From contig QGON01000070.1 in assembly GCA_003660235.1 (NCBI GenBank), positions 248,001 through 312,000 on the forward strand: a stretch of DNA of 64,000 nucleotides, written 5' to 3'. Numbering within the stretch: position 1 is the stretch's first letter; every line of letters starts with the position of its first letter. This DNA comes from a bacterium endosymbiont of Escarpia laminata. GTDB taxonomy: Bacteria; Pseudomonadota; Gammaproteobacteria; Chromatiales; Chromatiaceae. Shown one piece after another: positions 42,178 through 51,158 of this stretch. The position numbers and the translations under genes are program-made. Under the pieces are notes generated by a model, which saw nothing but the letters and a program-made list of their open reading frames with translations, ran no database searches and had not been told where the DNA came from.

Positions 42178-43542
42178 TCACATTAACGCCTTCGGTTCAT
42201 CCTCTTCCTTCAGGATATAGAGGGTATAGCGATGCCTGTCGCTCTTCTCCAGACGTCTGATGCTGGCAATGGTTGATCCGGTCAGTCGCTGACCACAGGT
42301 CAACAGCAGCATGCCATCCGCATTCAACAGATTCTCATGCAGTCGCATTCCGGGTTCGAGCTCTTCGGAATGCACCACCCTGATATTTCCCTGTCCATGT
42401 GGAGCGTCATCCGCATCCTCCCTGATCATAGTGCAGAAATCGGCGGCCAGACTGGGATCGTAGTATTGGGATGCGTGTTTTTCGATATAGACCAACGCAT
42501 CTTCTCTGGACAACGGCTTCTCCATGCTCCGGCCCTCGATCATATTCTCGTAGTCATTCGCAATCAGAATGATCCGCGAACCCAGAGGAATATCCGCACC
42601 CTTGAGCCTGTCCGGATACCCCCTGCCATCGAACAACTCATGGTGGTGTCGCACCAGCTTTGCCGCTCCCCGCATGGCAGGCAGCCCCAACATTGTGCTT
42701 TCACCTAGCACAACGTGCTTTTCGATGATTCTTTTCTCCTCCCTGGAACGAGCCTTTTTCGGCTTGGAAAGTACATCATCGCTGACCACCACCAACCCGA
42801 TATCGTGCAGCAGTGCAGCGGTGACGATATCTTTTGATGCCTCTTCATCCAGATTGAGATACTTCGCAAGGCGGTTTGCGTACTTGCCCACACTCTGCCC
42901 GTGATTTCTCATCGTCGGGATGCCGAGTCCGCTGTAGTAGGAGAGCATCTTCACCATGCTCAAGTAGCTCTCGTCCAATTTCTTGTAGGAGTGCTGCAGT
43001 TTTTCCTGCGCCTTCTCCAGCGCAGCAGTACGCGCTTTAACCTTCTCCTCGAGGCAGCGGTTCATCGAATCAAGTTCAATATTCTGCTTTCTCGTCAATC
43101 GTTTGAGATAGAGTCGCTCAGCGGCATTTTTTACCTTGAGCTTTAGATCCAGATCATCCCACGGCTTGTGGACATAGCTATATATCTTCGCCTCATTGAC
43201 CACCTCAATGACACTCTCAGGTTCAGCATAACCACTCAGCACGATGCGCATCACGTCCGGGTAGAGCGACTCGACATTCGTTAGAAACTCAAGTCCGCTC
43301 ATGCCCGGCATGCGCATATCTGAGACGATCACGTCGATCGGCTTTTTGGCCAGCAACTGCAGCGCTTCAACACCCCCACCGGCGGTATGCACCTCATATA
43401 CAGCCCCCCGAAACAGACGCTGAAGTGAATTCAGGATCGATAACTCATCATCAACCAACAGCAGTCTGATGCGCTCATCCGGCCGGGAGATATACTCTTC
43501 CCGCTTCTCTACTGCCTGTTTGACTCTGCTCGCTTGTTCCAT
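42178..43542 (-). CDS. Response regulator with HD-GYP domain (substituted metal ligands)
   Basis: 454 residues. Receiver domain with D75 in VIVSDMRMPGMSG and lysine in YVHKPWDD; a coiled coil at about 150-195; then an HD-GYP domain with LLHDIGLVVVS (HD at 246-247), VRHHHELFDGRGYPDRLKG and SRIILIANDYENMI. HD-GYP proteins normally cleave cyclic di-GMP. Here the usual HDIGK lysine is Leu and the later metal-binding D region reads AND, so activity may differ. The start at 43542 is one base after the kinase stop; 71 extra upstream codons would run inside that kinase gene. Confidence 0.9.
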   Translation of the reverse strand: MEQASRVKQAVEKREEYISRPDERIRLLLVDDELSILNSLQRLFRGAVYEVHTAGGGVEALQLLAKKPIDVIVSDMRMPGMSGLEFLTNVESLYPDVMRIVLSGYAEPESVIEVVNEAKIYSYVHKPWDDLDLKLKVKNAAERLYLKRLTRKQNIELDSMNRCLEEKVKARTAALEKAQEKLQHSYKKLDESYLSMVKMLSYYSGLGIPTMRNHGQSVGKYANRLAKYLNLDEEASKDIVTAALLHDIGLVVVSDDVLSKPKKARSREEKRIIEKHVVLGESTMLGLPAMRGAAKLVRHHHELFDGRGYPDRLKGADIPLGSRIILIANDYENMIEGRSMEKPLSREDALVYIEKHASQYYDPSLAADFCTMIREDADDAPHGQGNIRVVHSEELEPGMRLHENLLNADGMLLLTCGQRLTGSTIASIRRLEKSDRHRYTLYILKEEDEPKALM

Positions 43543-43543
43543 T

Positions 43544-44434
43544 TCAGCTCTCCAAACTTTGCTCTTTGTAAACGGGAAGATAGAGTGTGAAGGTGGATCC
43601 CTTGCCGAAGTCGCTCTCGACATCGATGCGACCGCCATGATCCTTAATGATGCCGTGGCTGATCGATAGCCCCAGGCCGCTACCTTTGCCCTTCGCCTTG
43701 GTGGTAAAGAATGGTCTAAAGAGCTTGTCCAGGTTCTCTTCGGGAATACCTTCACCGTTGTCCGTGATGCGTAACACTACTTCATCGTCCTGACACAAGG
43801 TATCGATGTTTATCTCGCCAAACTCAGGAATCGCCTGTGCCGCATTCAACAGCAGGTTCAGAATAACCTGACTGATCTCTCCCGGCCTGCCGTGCAGTGG
43901 CAAGAGTCGCCCCGCCTCATGATGTACCTTTGCCTTGTATTTCAACTCGTTCCAGGCCACCTTCAGGGTATCCTGCACACACTGATTGAGATCGAACAGC
44001 TCTCCGTCAGTGTCATCGTGACGGGCAAACCGCTTGAGACCGTCCACAATCTGTTCCAGCCTGACGCCCCCTTCCACAGCATCCTTTAGCAGCGGTTCGA
44101 TATCCTCGATCAAAAACGCCAGATCCTCTCCAGCTGAGATATCCCCGATGCGTCGGCGCAGGCCCCCGCCCTGATCTGTTTCGGCAAAGGCCAGGCTTTC
44201 GGAGAGCACCGGCAGCAGCACTGCCAGATACTCGTGCAGTGAGATGAGGTTGTTTTTAACGAAGCCGATTGGATTGTTGAGTTCATGCGCCACACCCGCC
44301 GCCAGGGTTCCCAGCCCCGCCATCTTTTCAGACTGAATCAATTGCGCCTGCAGGTTCTTCATCTGTTCACGAAGCAACTCCATCTCCTGCTCTTTTTCCC
44401 GCAAGGCCATGGCGCTCTTATCCATTTCGCTCAT
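43544..44434 (-). CDS. Soluble sensor histidine kinase
   Basis: 296 residues without TM helix. A short N-terminal coiled coil (about 5-40) leads to the phospho-acceptor H50 in [20 protein letters not shown]. The ATPase domain has N-box [17 protein letters not shown]1 [20 protein letters not shown] and G2 [14 protein letters not shown]. It has no sensor domain of its own, so input may come via partner proteins. Overlaps the HTH-REC gene by four bases; the REC-HD-GYP gene follows directly. These three likely form one phosphorelay. Confidence 0.93.
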   Translation of the reverse strand: MSEMDKSAMALREKEQEMELLREQMKNLQAQLIQSEKMAGLGTLAAGVAHELNNPIGFVKNNLISLHEYLAVLLPVLSESLAFAETDQGGGLRRRIGDISAGEDLAFLIEDIEPLLKDAVEGGVRLEQIVDGLKRFARHDDTDGELFDLNQCVQDTLKVAWNELKYKAKVHHEAGRLLPLHGRPGEISQVILNLLLNAAQAIPEFGEINIDTLCQDDEVVLRITDNGEGIPEENLDKLFRPFFTTKAKGKGSGLGLSISHGIIKDHGGRIDVESDFGKGSTFTLYLPVYKEQSLES

Positions 44435-45018
44435 ACGCTCTCCAGGCGGCCTCTCTGCGCACCGTTGCTCAACAGCACAGCCACCTTTGTAATCAGTACA
44501 TCCTTTTCAAAAGGCTTCGATAACACATCATCCGCACCAGCCGCGAGCGCCTCATTCAGCTTGTTCTCAGGAAGCGCTGAAATGACCAGAATCTTCAACC
44601 GCGACAGTGCAGGGTCACTCTTTACATACTCGATCACCTTGAGGCCATCCAGACCCGGCATACTCAAGTCCAACGTCATTACCGCAGGCAAAAAGGTTCT
44701 GATCGCATCACCGGCCTGAAAACCGTCATACGCCGTTTTGGTTTCATAACCCGCCACACGCAAAACGCGCTGGATACTGTTCGCCATCGGACGCTCATCA
44801 TCCACCACCAAAATCCGCCGACTGTAATCCCGGTACTCCTCCGGCAACGGAATACCGTACTCAGCCATAAAATTCAGAAAATCCTGCAGCTGGATGCGAT
44901 TGTTTCCCCGCCCAGGCAGCTTGAACGATTTCAAATGACCCTTTTCGATCCAACGAATCACGGTACGCAGGTTGACACCGCAATATTTTGCCACCTCACC
45001 CGAAGTCAGTGTGCGCAT
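44431..45018 (-). CDS. Response regulator with N-terminal excisionase-type HTH (HTH-REC)
   Basis: 195 residues with reversed domain order. The N-terminus (1-60) is a MerR/excisionase-like winged helix (LTSGEVAKYCGVNLRTVIRW, then IEKGHLKSFKLPGRGNNRIQ). The C-terminal receiver (67-190) has VVDDERP, D117 in TLDLSMPGLDGL and lysine in VLSKPFEKD. AGGAG six bases before 45018 sets the start. First gene of the minus-strand trio and divergent from the REC-SpoIIE gene; the TGACAT repeats between are plausible binding sites. Confidence 0.9.
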   Translation of the reverse strand: MRTLTSGEVAKYCGVNLRTVIRWIEKGHLKSFKLPGRGNNRIQLQDFLNFMAEYGIPLPEEYRDYSRRILVVDDERPMANSIQRVLRVAGYETKTAYDGFQAGDAIRTFLPAVMTLDLSMPGLDGLKVIEYVKSDPALSRLKILVISALPENKLNEALAAGADDVLSKPFEKDVLITKVAVLLSNGAQRGRLESV

Positions 45019-45073
45019 AGAGTCTCCTTTCATATCCCGCCCGGCATTCCCAGTCGTGTGGGTAATGCCCTAA

Positions 45074-45120
45074 ATGTCACTATTTACGTACTTGACATAT
45101 TTGACATTATAGTCATAATT
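45074..45120. promoter_or_regulatory. Divergent promoter with TGACAT repeats
   Basis: ATGTCA (45074-45079), TGACAT (45093-45098) and TGACAT (45102-45107) occur within 34 bases. TTGACA at 45092-45097 with CATAAT at 45114-45119 (16-base spacer) forms a plus-strand sigma-70 promoter for the REC-SpoIIE operon. The repeats overlap it and could be operators for the HTH-REC regulator. Confidence 0.5.
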
Positions 45121-45172
45121 AACACTAATGCAACAGATTATCCACCCTAGGCAAAAAGCAGGCTGTGATTCA

Positions 45173-46309
45173 ATGAAACATAAGGCAGTGAATAGACCCC
45201 CTCTCGTATTGGTCATTGATGACGAACCGATAAACTTCGACCTGCTAAAACGAACGTTACGCTATCCCTACTATAAGGTTGCGGCAGCCTGTGGAGCTTC
45301 TGAAGCTCTGGAGATGCTCGCTGACGGCCTGCTGCCCGATATCATTCTGCTGGATGTAATGATGCCGGGAATGGATGGTTTTGAGACCTGCCGACTACTC
45401 AAAGAGAATCCACAGACACGGGAGATTCCGGTCATCTTCATTACCGCCAAGAGTGACAGCGAGAGCGAATCCCGCGCCCTGGAGATCGGAGCCGTGGATT
45501 TCATCAACAAACCTCTCTCTTCAGCAAAAGTCAGGGCAAGGGTGAAGACCCATCTGGAACTGCATTCGGTCCGCCGCGAACTCGAACGGCAAAACAGATC
45601 ACTTCTACATGATCAGCGCACCGCCGAAGTGGTGGTGCGAAAAATGGCAGCCTCGAATCTGGCGCCGGCGCAAGGGACGCAAACGCTCTCCCTATCGCTT
45701 GACCCCACCTGCGGTGATATTGCCCTCTCAGCGCAGACTGTCACCGGGGAGCGCTATGCGCTACTCGGAGACTTTACCGGCCACGGCCTGCCGGCAGCCA
45801 TCGGCAGCTGCCTGATTTCTTACATGTTCGAGTCACTGGTCAACAAGGAGCTCCCTCTGAACGATTTTCTCGAAGCCATCAACACAGAGCTCTACAAACG
45901 CCTGCCCAGCCACATCTTTATGGCCGCCTCGCTGCTGCACATCGACCGGCACAACAATCACATCAGAGTCAGGGCCAGTAACTGCGGAATGCCCGACATA
46001 CTGCATCTGCGTGGCTCAACCACCCTGTTTTACGGAAAATCGGGGCACTCCCCACTTGGCATCCAATCCGAGGTGGATTTCACGCAGAATTTCTACGAAT
46101 TCGAAGCAAAGCCGGGTGACCGGATCTATCTGCAGACCGACGGTGCGGTCGAGGCAATGACAGAGTCGGGAGAACCGTTTGGGCAGGAACGGCTGGAGCT
46201 TTTTCTTCACTCAGGTGCCCCGCTGTCGTCGCTGCAGCAAACCCTTGAAAATTTCACCGGCAGCAACGGTCTGCACGACGACCTCTCATTGATGGAGATA
46301 AAGATATGA
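45173..46309 (+). CDS. Response regulator with PP2C/SpoIIE phosphatase domain
   Basis: 378 residues (45128 is an alternative start). Receiver domain with D61 in IILLDVMMPGMDGF and lysine in FINKPLS; a coiled-coil linker at about 125-160; then a SpoIIE/RsbU-type phosphatase with GDFTGHGLPAAIGS, the metal aspartate in IYLQTDGAVEA, and GLHDDLSLMEI at the end. Such proteins dephosphorylate anti-sigma-antagonists in partner-switching systems. No anti-sigma or STAS gene is in the window. Overlaps the next gene by four bases. Confidence 0.9.
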   Translation: MKHKAVNRPPLVLVIDDEPINFDLLKRTLRYPYYKVAAACGASEALEMLADGLLPDIILLDVMMPGMDGFETCRLLKENPQTREIPVIFITAKSDSESESRALEIGAVDFINKPLSSAKVRARVKTHLELHSVRRELERQNRSLLHDQRTAEVVVRKMAASNLAPAQGTQTLSLSLDPTCGDIALSAQTVTGERYALLGDFTGHGLPAAIGSCLISYMFESLVNKELPLNDFLEAINTELYKRLPSHIFMAASLLHIDRHNNHIRVRASNCGMPDILHLRGSTTLFYGKSGHSPLGIQSEVDFTQNFYEFEAKPGDRIYLQTDGAVEAMTESGEPFGQERLELFLHSGAPLSSLQQTLENFTGSNGLHDDLSLMEIKI

Positions 46310-47409
46310 TCCAGACCATGGAGCGCGCGCCACCCACACTACTTATCATCGATGATGAACCGGCGAACATCCGCCTGCTGACCCATGTGTTGAAAAAGGA
46401 GTATCAGACCGATACGGCCGAATCCGGGATCGAGGCGCTGGAGAAGCTGGCAACAGACCCTCTGCCCGATCTGATCCTGTTGGATGTAATGATGCCGGTG
46501 ATGGATGGTTTCGAGGTCTGCGCACAACTTAAAGCAGCATCCAGAACAGCAGAGATACCTGTGATCTTCGTCACTGCCATGACCGACATCGAGAGCGAGA
46601 CCCGCGCCCTGGAGATCGGGGCAGTGGATTTCATCACCAAACCCATCTCACCCGCCAGGGTACGCGCCCGGGTCGGCACCCATATCAATCTGCAACAGGC
46701 CAAAACAGCGCTGGCCGGTCAAAACGACCTGCTGCGGGAAAAGGTACGTGAACGGACCCACGAACTGGAACTCACCCAGGAGATCACCATCCTCTCCATG
46801 GCCACCCTGGCGGAGACACGGGACAACGAAACAGGCAACCATATCCACCGCACCCAGCACTATGTACGAATCCTTGCCGAACAGATGCACGCCATGGGTT
46901 ACTTCAGCGACCAACTGACCGAACCGATGATCGAAGCACTCTATAAATCGGCTCCGCTGCACGACATCGGCAAGGTGGGCGTCCCGGATCAGATCCTTAA
47001 AAAACCAGGCAATCTGAGCGAAGAGGAATTCACGGAGATGAAACGGCACACCACCTATGGGAGGGATGCGATCCTCGTCTCAGAAGCAAGAATGGAGGAT
47101 AGCGGCTCCTCCTTCCTGCGCTTCGCCCGCGAGATCGCCTTCAGCCACCATGAGAAGTGGGACGGCAGCGGCTATCCGGAAGGGCTGACGGAAGAGAGGA
47201 TCCCGCTCTCCGCCAGGATCATGGCCCTGGGCGATGTCTATGATGCCCTGATCTCCAAGCGGGTCTACAAACCGGCCTTCTCCCACGAAAAGGCGACCGC
47301 CATCATCCTGGAGGGGAGAGGCAGCCATTTCGACCCCAAAATCGTTGAAGCCTTCGAGTTGGTTACCGAAAAGTTTCAGGCGATCGCCAGCCAATTCTCC
47401 GACAACTGA
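46306..47409 (+). CDS. Response regulator with canonical HD-GYP phosphodiesterase domain
   Basis: 367 residues. Receiver with D60 in LILLDVMMPVMDGF and lysine in FITKPIS. The HD-GYP domain keeps all landmarks: LHDIGKVGVPDQILKKPG (HD 219-220), FSHHEKWDGSGYPEGL (281-294) and ARIMALGDVYDALIS. Cyclic di-GMP hydrolysis is therefore likely. The receiver is closely similar to that of the preceding gene, which suggests local duplication. Confidence 0.93.
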   Translation: MIQTMERAPPTLLIIDDEPANIRLLTHVLKKEYQTDTAESGIEALEKLATDPLPDLILLDVMMPVMDGFEVCAQLKAASRTAEIPVIFVTAMTDIESETRALEIGAVDFITKPISPARVRARVGTHINLQQAKTALAGQNDLLREKVRERTHELELTQEITILSMATLAETRDNETGNHIHRTQHYVRILAEQMHAMGYFSDQLTEPMIEALYKSAPLHDIGKVGVPDQILKKPGNLSEEEFTEMKRHTTYGRDAILVSEARMEDSGSSFLRFAREIAFSHHEKWDGSGYPEGLTEERIPLSARIMALGDVYDALISKRVYKPAFSHEKATAIILEGRGSHFDPKIVEAFELVTEKFQAIASQFSDN

Positions 47410-47421
47410 ACGAGGTTTATC

Positions 47422-48285
47422 ATGTTCAAACGTTTCCTGATTCCACTTCTGCTGCTGTTGACACTCAACGGCATCGATGTCTTTGCCGCAGCCGGCAAAA
47501 CAACCCCAGTCGCTCTCACCTTCGGGGTCTATCAATCCGACAAGGCCACCGTCATGTACCGCAAGTTTCTACCAGTGCTGGAATACCTGCAGAAGCAGAT
47601 GGAGAGCAGTCTGGGACAACCAGTGGATATAGAACTGAAGATCTTCAAAGGCTACGATCAGGCAAATGACGCCCTGGTTGCGGGCGAGGTCGACTTCGTC
47701 CGCTTTGGCCCCGCCTCATACGCCCTCGCCAAGGATCGCAACGAGGGTATTCAACTCATCGCCATGGAGGAGAAAAAAGGCAATAAGCGCTTTCGCGGCA
47801 TGATCGTGGTGCGTAGCGACAGTCCGATCAAAACCCTGCAGGATCTGAAGGGGCGCCGCTTTGCCTTCGGCAACGACAAATCCACCATCGGCCGCTACCT
47901 GGCCCAGGCGGAGATGGTAAAGGCCGGTATCCATGCCAAAGATCTTGCGGGTTATGACTATCTCGGTCGTCACGACAAGGTCTTCAAGGCAGTAGCCCTG
48001 GGCGACTACGATGCAGGCGCACTCAAGGAGGCCACCTTCAAACGCAACAACAAAGCGGGAACCCTGCGTGTCCTCAAAACTTTTGAAAACGTCACCAAAC
48101 CCTGGATCGCCCGCGAGGGGCTGGATGCGCACATTGTCGACGCCATTCGCCAGGGGCTGCTGTCACTCAAGGACAAGGATATTCTGAAGGTATTCAAGGC
48201 ATCCGGATTCCTGCCGACCAGTAATGATGAGTATGCCTTCGTTCGTCAGGGCATGCGCTTGTCGGCTGAATTCGGAGAAAAATGA
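47422..48285 (+). CDS. PhnD-like periplasmic substrate-binding protein
   Basis: 287 residues. A signal peptide (FLIPLLLLLTLNGIDVFAAA) precedes a type II periplasmic binding fold: LTFGVYQSDKATVMYRKFLP, VDFVRFGPASYALAKD, LQDLKGRRFAFGNDKSTIGR and DAGALKEATFKR, all typical of PhnD (phosphate/phosphonate/phosphite-binding) proteins. No ABC permease or ATPase follows. It overlaps the hybrid kinase by four bases, so it probably senses a ligand for that kinase rather than feeding a transporter. The ligand is unknown. Confidence 0.9.
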   Translation: MFKRFLIPLLLLLTLNGIDVFAAAGKTTPVALTFGVYQSDKATVMYRKFLPVLEYLQKQMESSLGQPVDIELKIFKGYDQANDALVAGEVDFVRFGPASYALAKDRNEGIQLIAMEEKKGNKRFRGMIVVRSDSPIKTLQDLKGRRFAFGNDKSTIGRYLAQAEMVKAGIHAKDLAGYDYLGRHDKVFKAVALGDYDAGALKEATFKRNNKAGTLRVLKTFENVTKPWIAREGLDAHIVDAIRQGLLSLKDKDILKVFKASGFLPTSNDEYAFVRQGMRLSAEFGEK

Positions 48286-51122
48286 AACCGTTTCGCTCAA
48301 CGATCGACCGTTGGCGTAATGCGCCGTTGAGCGTCAAGCTCATCGGCGCGATTACGCTGTTTCTCGCCCTGGTGACGCTGGGCAACGGACTCTATATCAC
48401 CCTCAGTGAGCGACAGGTGCTTTCGGAACAACTGGACGCCCAAGGCGAGACCCTGGCCCGCGCGGCCTCCATCTTCGCCCTTGAGCCGCTACTCATCCGC
48501 GACTATCCAATCCTGGAAACCTTCACCGAAAATATGGTGCAGGCGAAGCACAATGTGGATCAGGTCACTGTGTTGCGTGCCGATGGCAAGACTGTCGCCA
48601 CAAGCCGGCAACCTGAAGCCTCCCAACACCGGCATCGCAGCTATGTGGCGCAGATAAAGGCCGACCCCACGGACGAACGCAGCATCGGCCAGGTTGAAAT
48701 CATCCTCTCCACCTACCGTTCCGAGCAGCTTGTGACCGAGCGTCTCTGGACCCTCGGCGGCATCTCACTATTCACCTTTCTGCTGCTCGGGCTTCTGATA
48801 GCCTGGCTGATTCGTAACAGCGTCGCCAGGCCGTTGCAGTCACTGAAGGAGAACGCCCTGGCATTGGGGCGGGGCGATCTTGAGACGGCCATCGTCCTGC
48901 CCTCACGGGATGAACTGGGTACGCTCGCCAACACCCTGGAGGTGATGCGCAACGGCCTCAAGAACTCCTACAGCGCGATTGAGAAACAGAACCAGGAACT
49001 CAAGACACTCGACCGCATGAAGGATGAATTCCTGGCCAGAATCAGTCACGAGTTGAATACCCCCCTCAACAGTATTCTGGGTCTCAGTGACGCCATCGGC
49101 AAAGGCAGCTATGGCGAGATCGATACCGCACTCAGGGAGCCGGTCACCACCATCAACCAGTCAGGCAGACGCCTGAAATCACTGGCCGAACAACTGCTCT
49201 CATTCAACCAACAAGAGGGGGAGGAGCAACAGAGCCAGCTCATCCTGCTCGAACCTTTTTTGCAGGGGTTATTGACGCATTACAAACCGCAAATAGAGAG
49301 CAAACAGTTGCGGCATCGCTGCCGGGTGGAACCCGACCTGCAACTGCAGAACGACACGGAACTGCTCGGCAGCATCTGCAACCAGTTGCTGGACAATGCC
49401 GTCAAATTCACCGATGACGGGGACATAGAACTGGTTGCAGAGTCGATCGGAACAGCCGGCGTGGCAATCTCGCTGACGGACACTGGCATCGGCATTCCTG
49501 AAGAGAACCAGTCAAGGATCTATGATCGTTTCGAACAGGGATTTGGCTATGAGAACCGGCGCTATGAAGGCGCCGGCATCGGCCTGGCGATGGTCAAGCA
49601 GCGGGTAGAACAGATCAATGGCAGGATACTGTTGAACAGCATCCCCGGAACCGGCAGCCGTTTCACGCTGATACTGCCCCAAACCGGCGCGGCGTCCGTA
49701 GATGATCTGGCCGCTGAATGGCTGGCCAATCACCAGGAGAGTGGCTGGCCATCTCAACAGCCAACCGCTGAAAAACCAAGCCGCGAGACAGCTCCACCCC
49801 CGGTCAATAAAACCGCCGAACAAATCCGTACGCCGGCGGAAAAACCGCCGCACCAGGAAGACGGCAGGGCGACCATCCTGGTCGTCGATGATGACAGGGC
49901 GAACCGCATGGTCGCCAACGCCAGCCTGCGCAAACAGTACACCATCCTCGAAGCGGAGAGTGGCATGCAGTGCCTCAACCAGCTCGAAACCGAACCCGTC
50001 GATCTGGTATTGCTGGACCTGATGATGCCGGACATGTCCGGCTTCGAAGTGCTCGAAGAGATGAAGACCCACCCCGAGAGGCGCTATCCTCCGGTGATCG
50101 TGCTCTCCGCCCTGATGGATAGCAAGACCATCTCTCACACCCTGCAGCTGGGGGCAGTCGACTACCTCACCAAACCCTTCAACAGAGAAGAGATCTTGGC
50201 GCGTGTACATAGCCAGATCTTGCTGGCGCAACGGGAACTGCACCTCGAGCACATGGTGCAACAACGAACAAAACAACTGCAAGAGAGCAATCTGCGACTG
50301 GAAGAGACCTTCCAGCAGCTGCTGCAATCGGAAAAAATGGCCTCAATCGGTCAGCTTGCCGCAGGTGTCGCCCATGAAATCAATAACCCGGTTGGTTTCA
50401 TCCACAGCAACCTGTCCACACTCAGCGAATATCTCGACGCCATCGGCACCCTGCTGGGAAACTACAAAGACCTGGGGCAAGCCGTCAGCGAGTCAGACAC
50501 TCAAAAAGTGCAGTTGCTACTCGAACAGATAGACGCACTACGGACAGAGGCGGATATCGACTTCATACTCGAAGACATTCCGGGCCTGGTAGCCGATACC
50601 CGGGAAGGCACGGAGCGGGTCAAGTCCATTGTGCAGGGCATGAAGGCCTTTAGCCGGGCCGATGATGGCGAAATGGCGGAGGCCGATATCAATGCGGGCA
50701 TCGAGGCCACGCTCAAGGTGGTCTGGAACGAACTGAAATACAAGGCCGAGGTTCACAAGTCCTTGGGCGCGCTACCGAAAACCTTCTGTAACCTGAACCA
50801 GCTCAACCAGGTCTTCACCAATCTGCTGGTGAACGCCGCCCATGCCATCGGGGAACATGGCGAGATCGACATCCGCACCCAACAGGTCGGCGACGAGATC
50901 ATCATCGAGATTGCCGACACGGGTAGCGGCATAGAATCCAAGCATCTCCAATCCCTGTTCGACCCCTTCTTCACCACCAAACCGGTGGGGCAGGGCACCG
51001 GCCTCGGGCTCTATCTAAGCTACGAGATCATCCAGAAACACAGGGGATCGATCAATGTTCAGAGTGAGGTCGGCAAAGGCACCCGGTTTACGATTCGCTT
51101 GCCGATTGTCAGTGCAAACTGA
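48282..51122 (+). CDS. Hybrid sensor kinase with two kinase cores flanking a receiver
   Basis: 946 residues. TM1 is at about 18-40, a periplasmic domain at 41-155, TM2 at 156-177 and HAMP at 178-230. First kinase core: H256 in LARISHELNTPLNSILGLSD, N-box LLDNAVKFTDDG, G2 YEGAGIGLAMVKQ. A Pro/Glu-rich linker leads to a receiver (about 528-645; D579 in LLDLMMPDMSGF, K631). Second core: coiled coil, H698 in [21 protein letters not shown]-box FTNLLVNAAHAI, G2 GQGTGLGLYLSYEI. The second core is closely like the kinase at 43544-44434. No HPt domain is present. The periplasmic domain likely contacts the PhnD-like protein encoded just upstream. Confidence 0.93.
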   Translation: MKPFRSTIDRWRNAPLSVKLIGAITLFLALVTLGNGLYITLSERQVLSEQLDAQGETLARAASIFALEPLLIRDYPILETFTENMVQAKHNVDQVTVLRADGKTVATSRQPEASQHRHRSYVAQIKADPTDERSIGQVEIILSTYRSEQLVTERLWTLGGISLFTFLLLGLLIAWLIRNSVARPLQSLKENALALGRGDLETAIVLPSRDELGTLANTLEVMRNGLKNSYSAIEKQNQELKTLDRMKDEFLARISHELNTPLNSILGLSDAIGKGSYGEIDTALREPVTTINQSGRRLKSLAEQLLSFNQQEGEEQQSQLILLEPFLQGLLTHYKPQIESKQLRHRCRVEPDLQLQNDTELLGSICNQLLDNAVKFTDDGDIELVAESIGTAGVAISLTDTGIGIPEENQSRIYDRFEQGFGYENRRYEGAGIGLAMVKQRVEQINGRILLNSIPGTGSRFTLILPQTGAASVDDLAAEWLANHQESGWPSQQPTAEKPSRETAPPPVNKTAEQIRTPAEKPPHQEDGRATILVVDDDRANRMVANASLRKQYTILEAESGMQCLNQLETEPVDLVLLDLMMPDMSGFEVLEEMKTHPERRYPPVIVLSALMDSKTISHTLQLGAVDYLTKPFNREEILARVHSQILLAQRELHLEHMVQQRTKQLQESNLRLEETFQQLLQSEKMASIGQLAAGVAHEINNPVGFIHSNLSTLSEYLDAIGTLLGNYKDLGQAVSESDTQKVQLLLEQIDALRTEADIDFILEDIPGLVADTREGTERVKSIVQGMKAFSRADDGEMAEADINAGIEATLKVVWNELKYKAEVHKSLGALPKTFCNLNQLNQVFTNLLVNAAHAIGEHGEIDIRTQQVGDEIIIEIADTGSGIESKHLQSLFDPFFTTKPVGQGTGLGLYLSYEIIQKHRGSINVQSEVGKGTRFTIRLPIVSAN

Positions 51123-51158
51123 CGCAGTTTTAACAAACGTCACCTTCATGGCACCCGC

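Noticed and set aside
43543-43755. 71-codon N-terminal extension of the minus-strand REC-HD-GYP protein
   Set aside because: It lies wholly inside the histidine kinase gene in another frame, and the residues are of arginine/serine-rich shadow composition.
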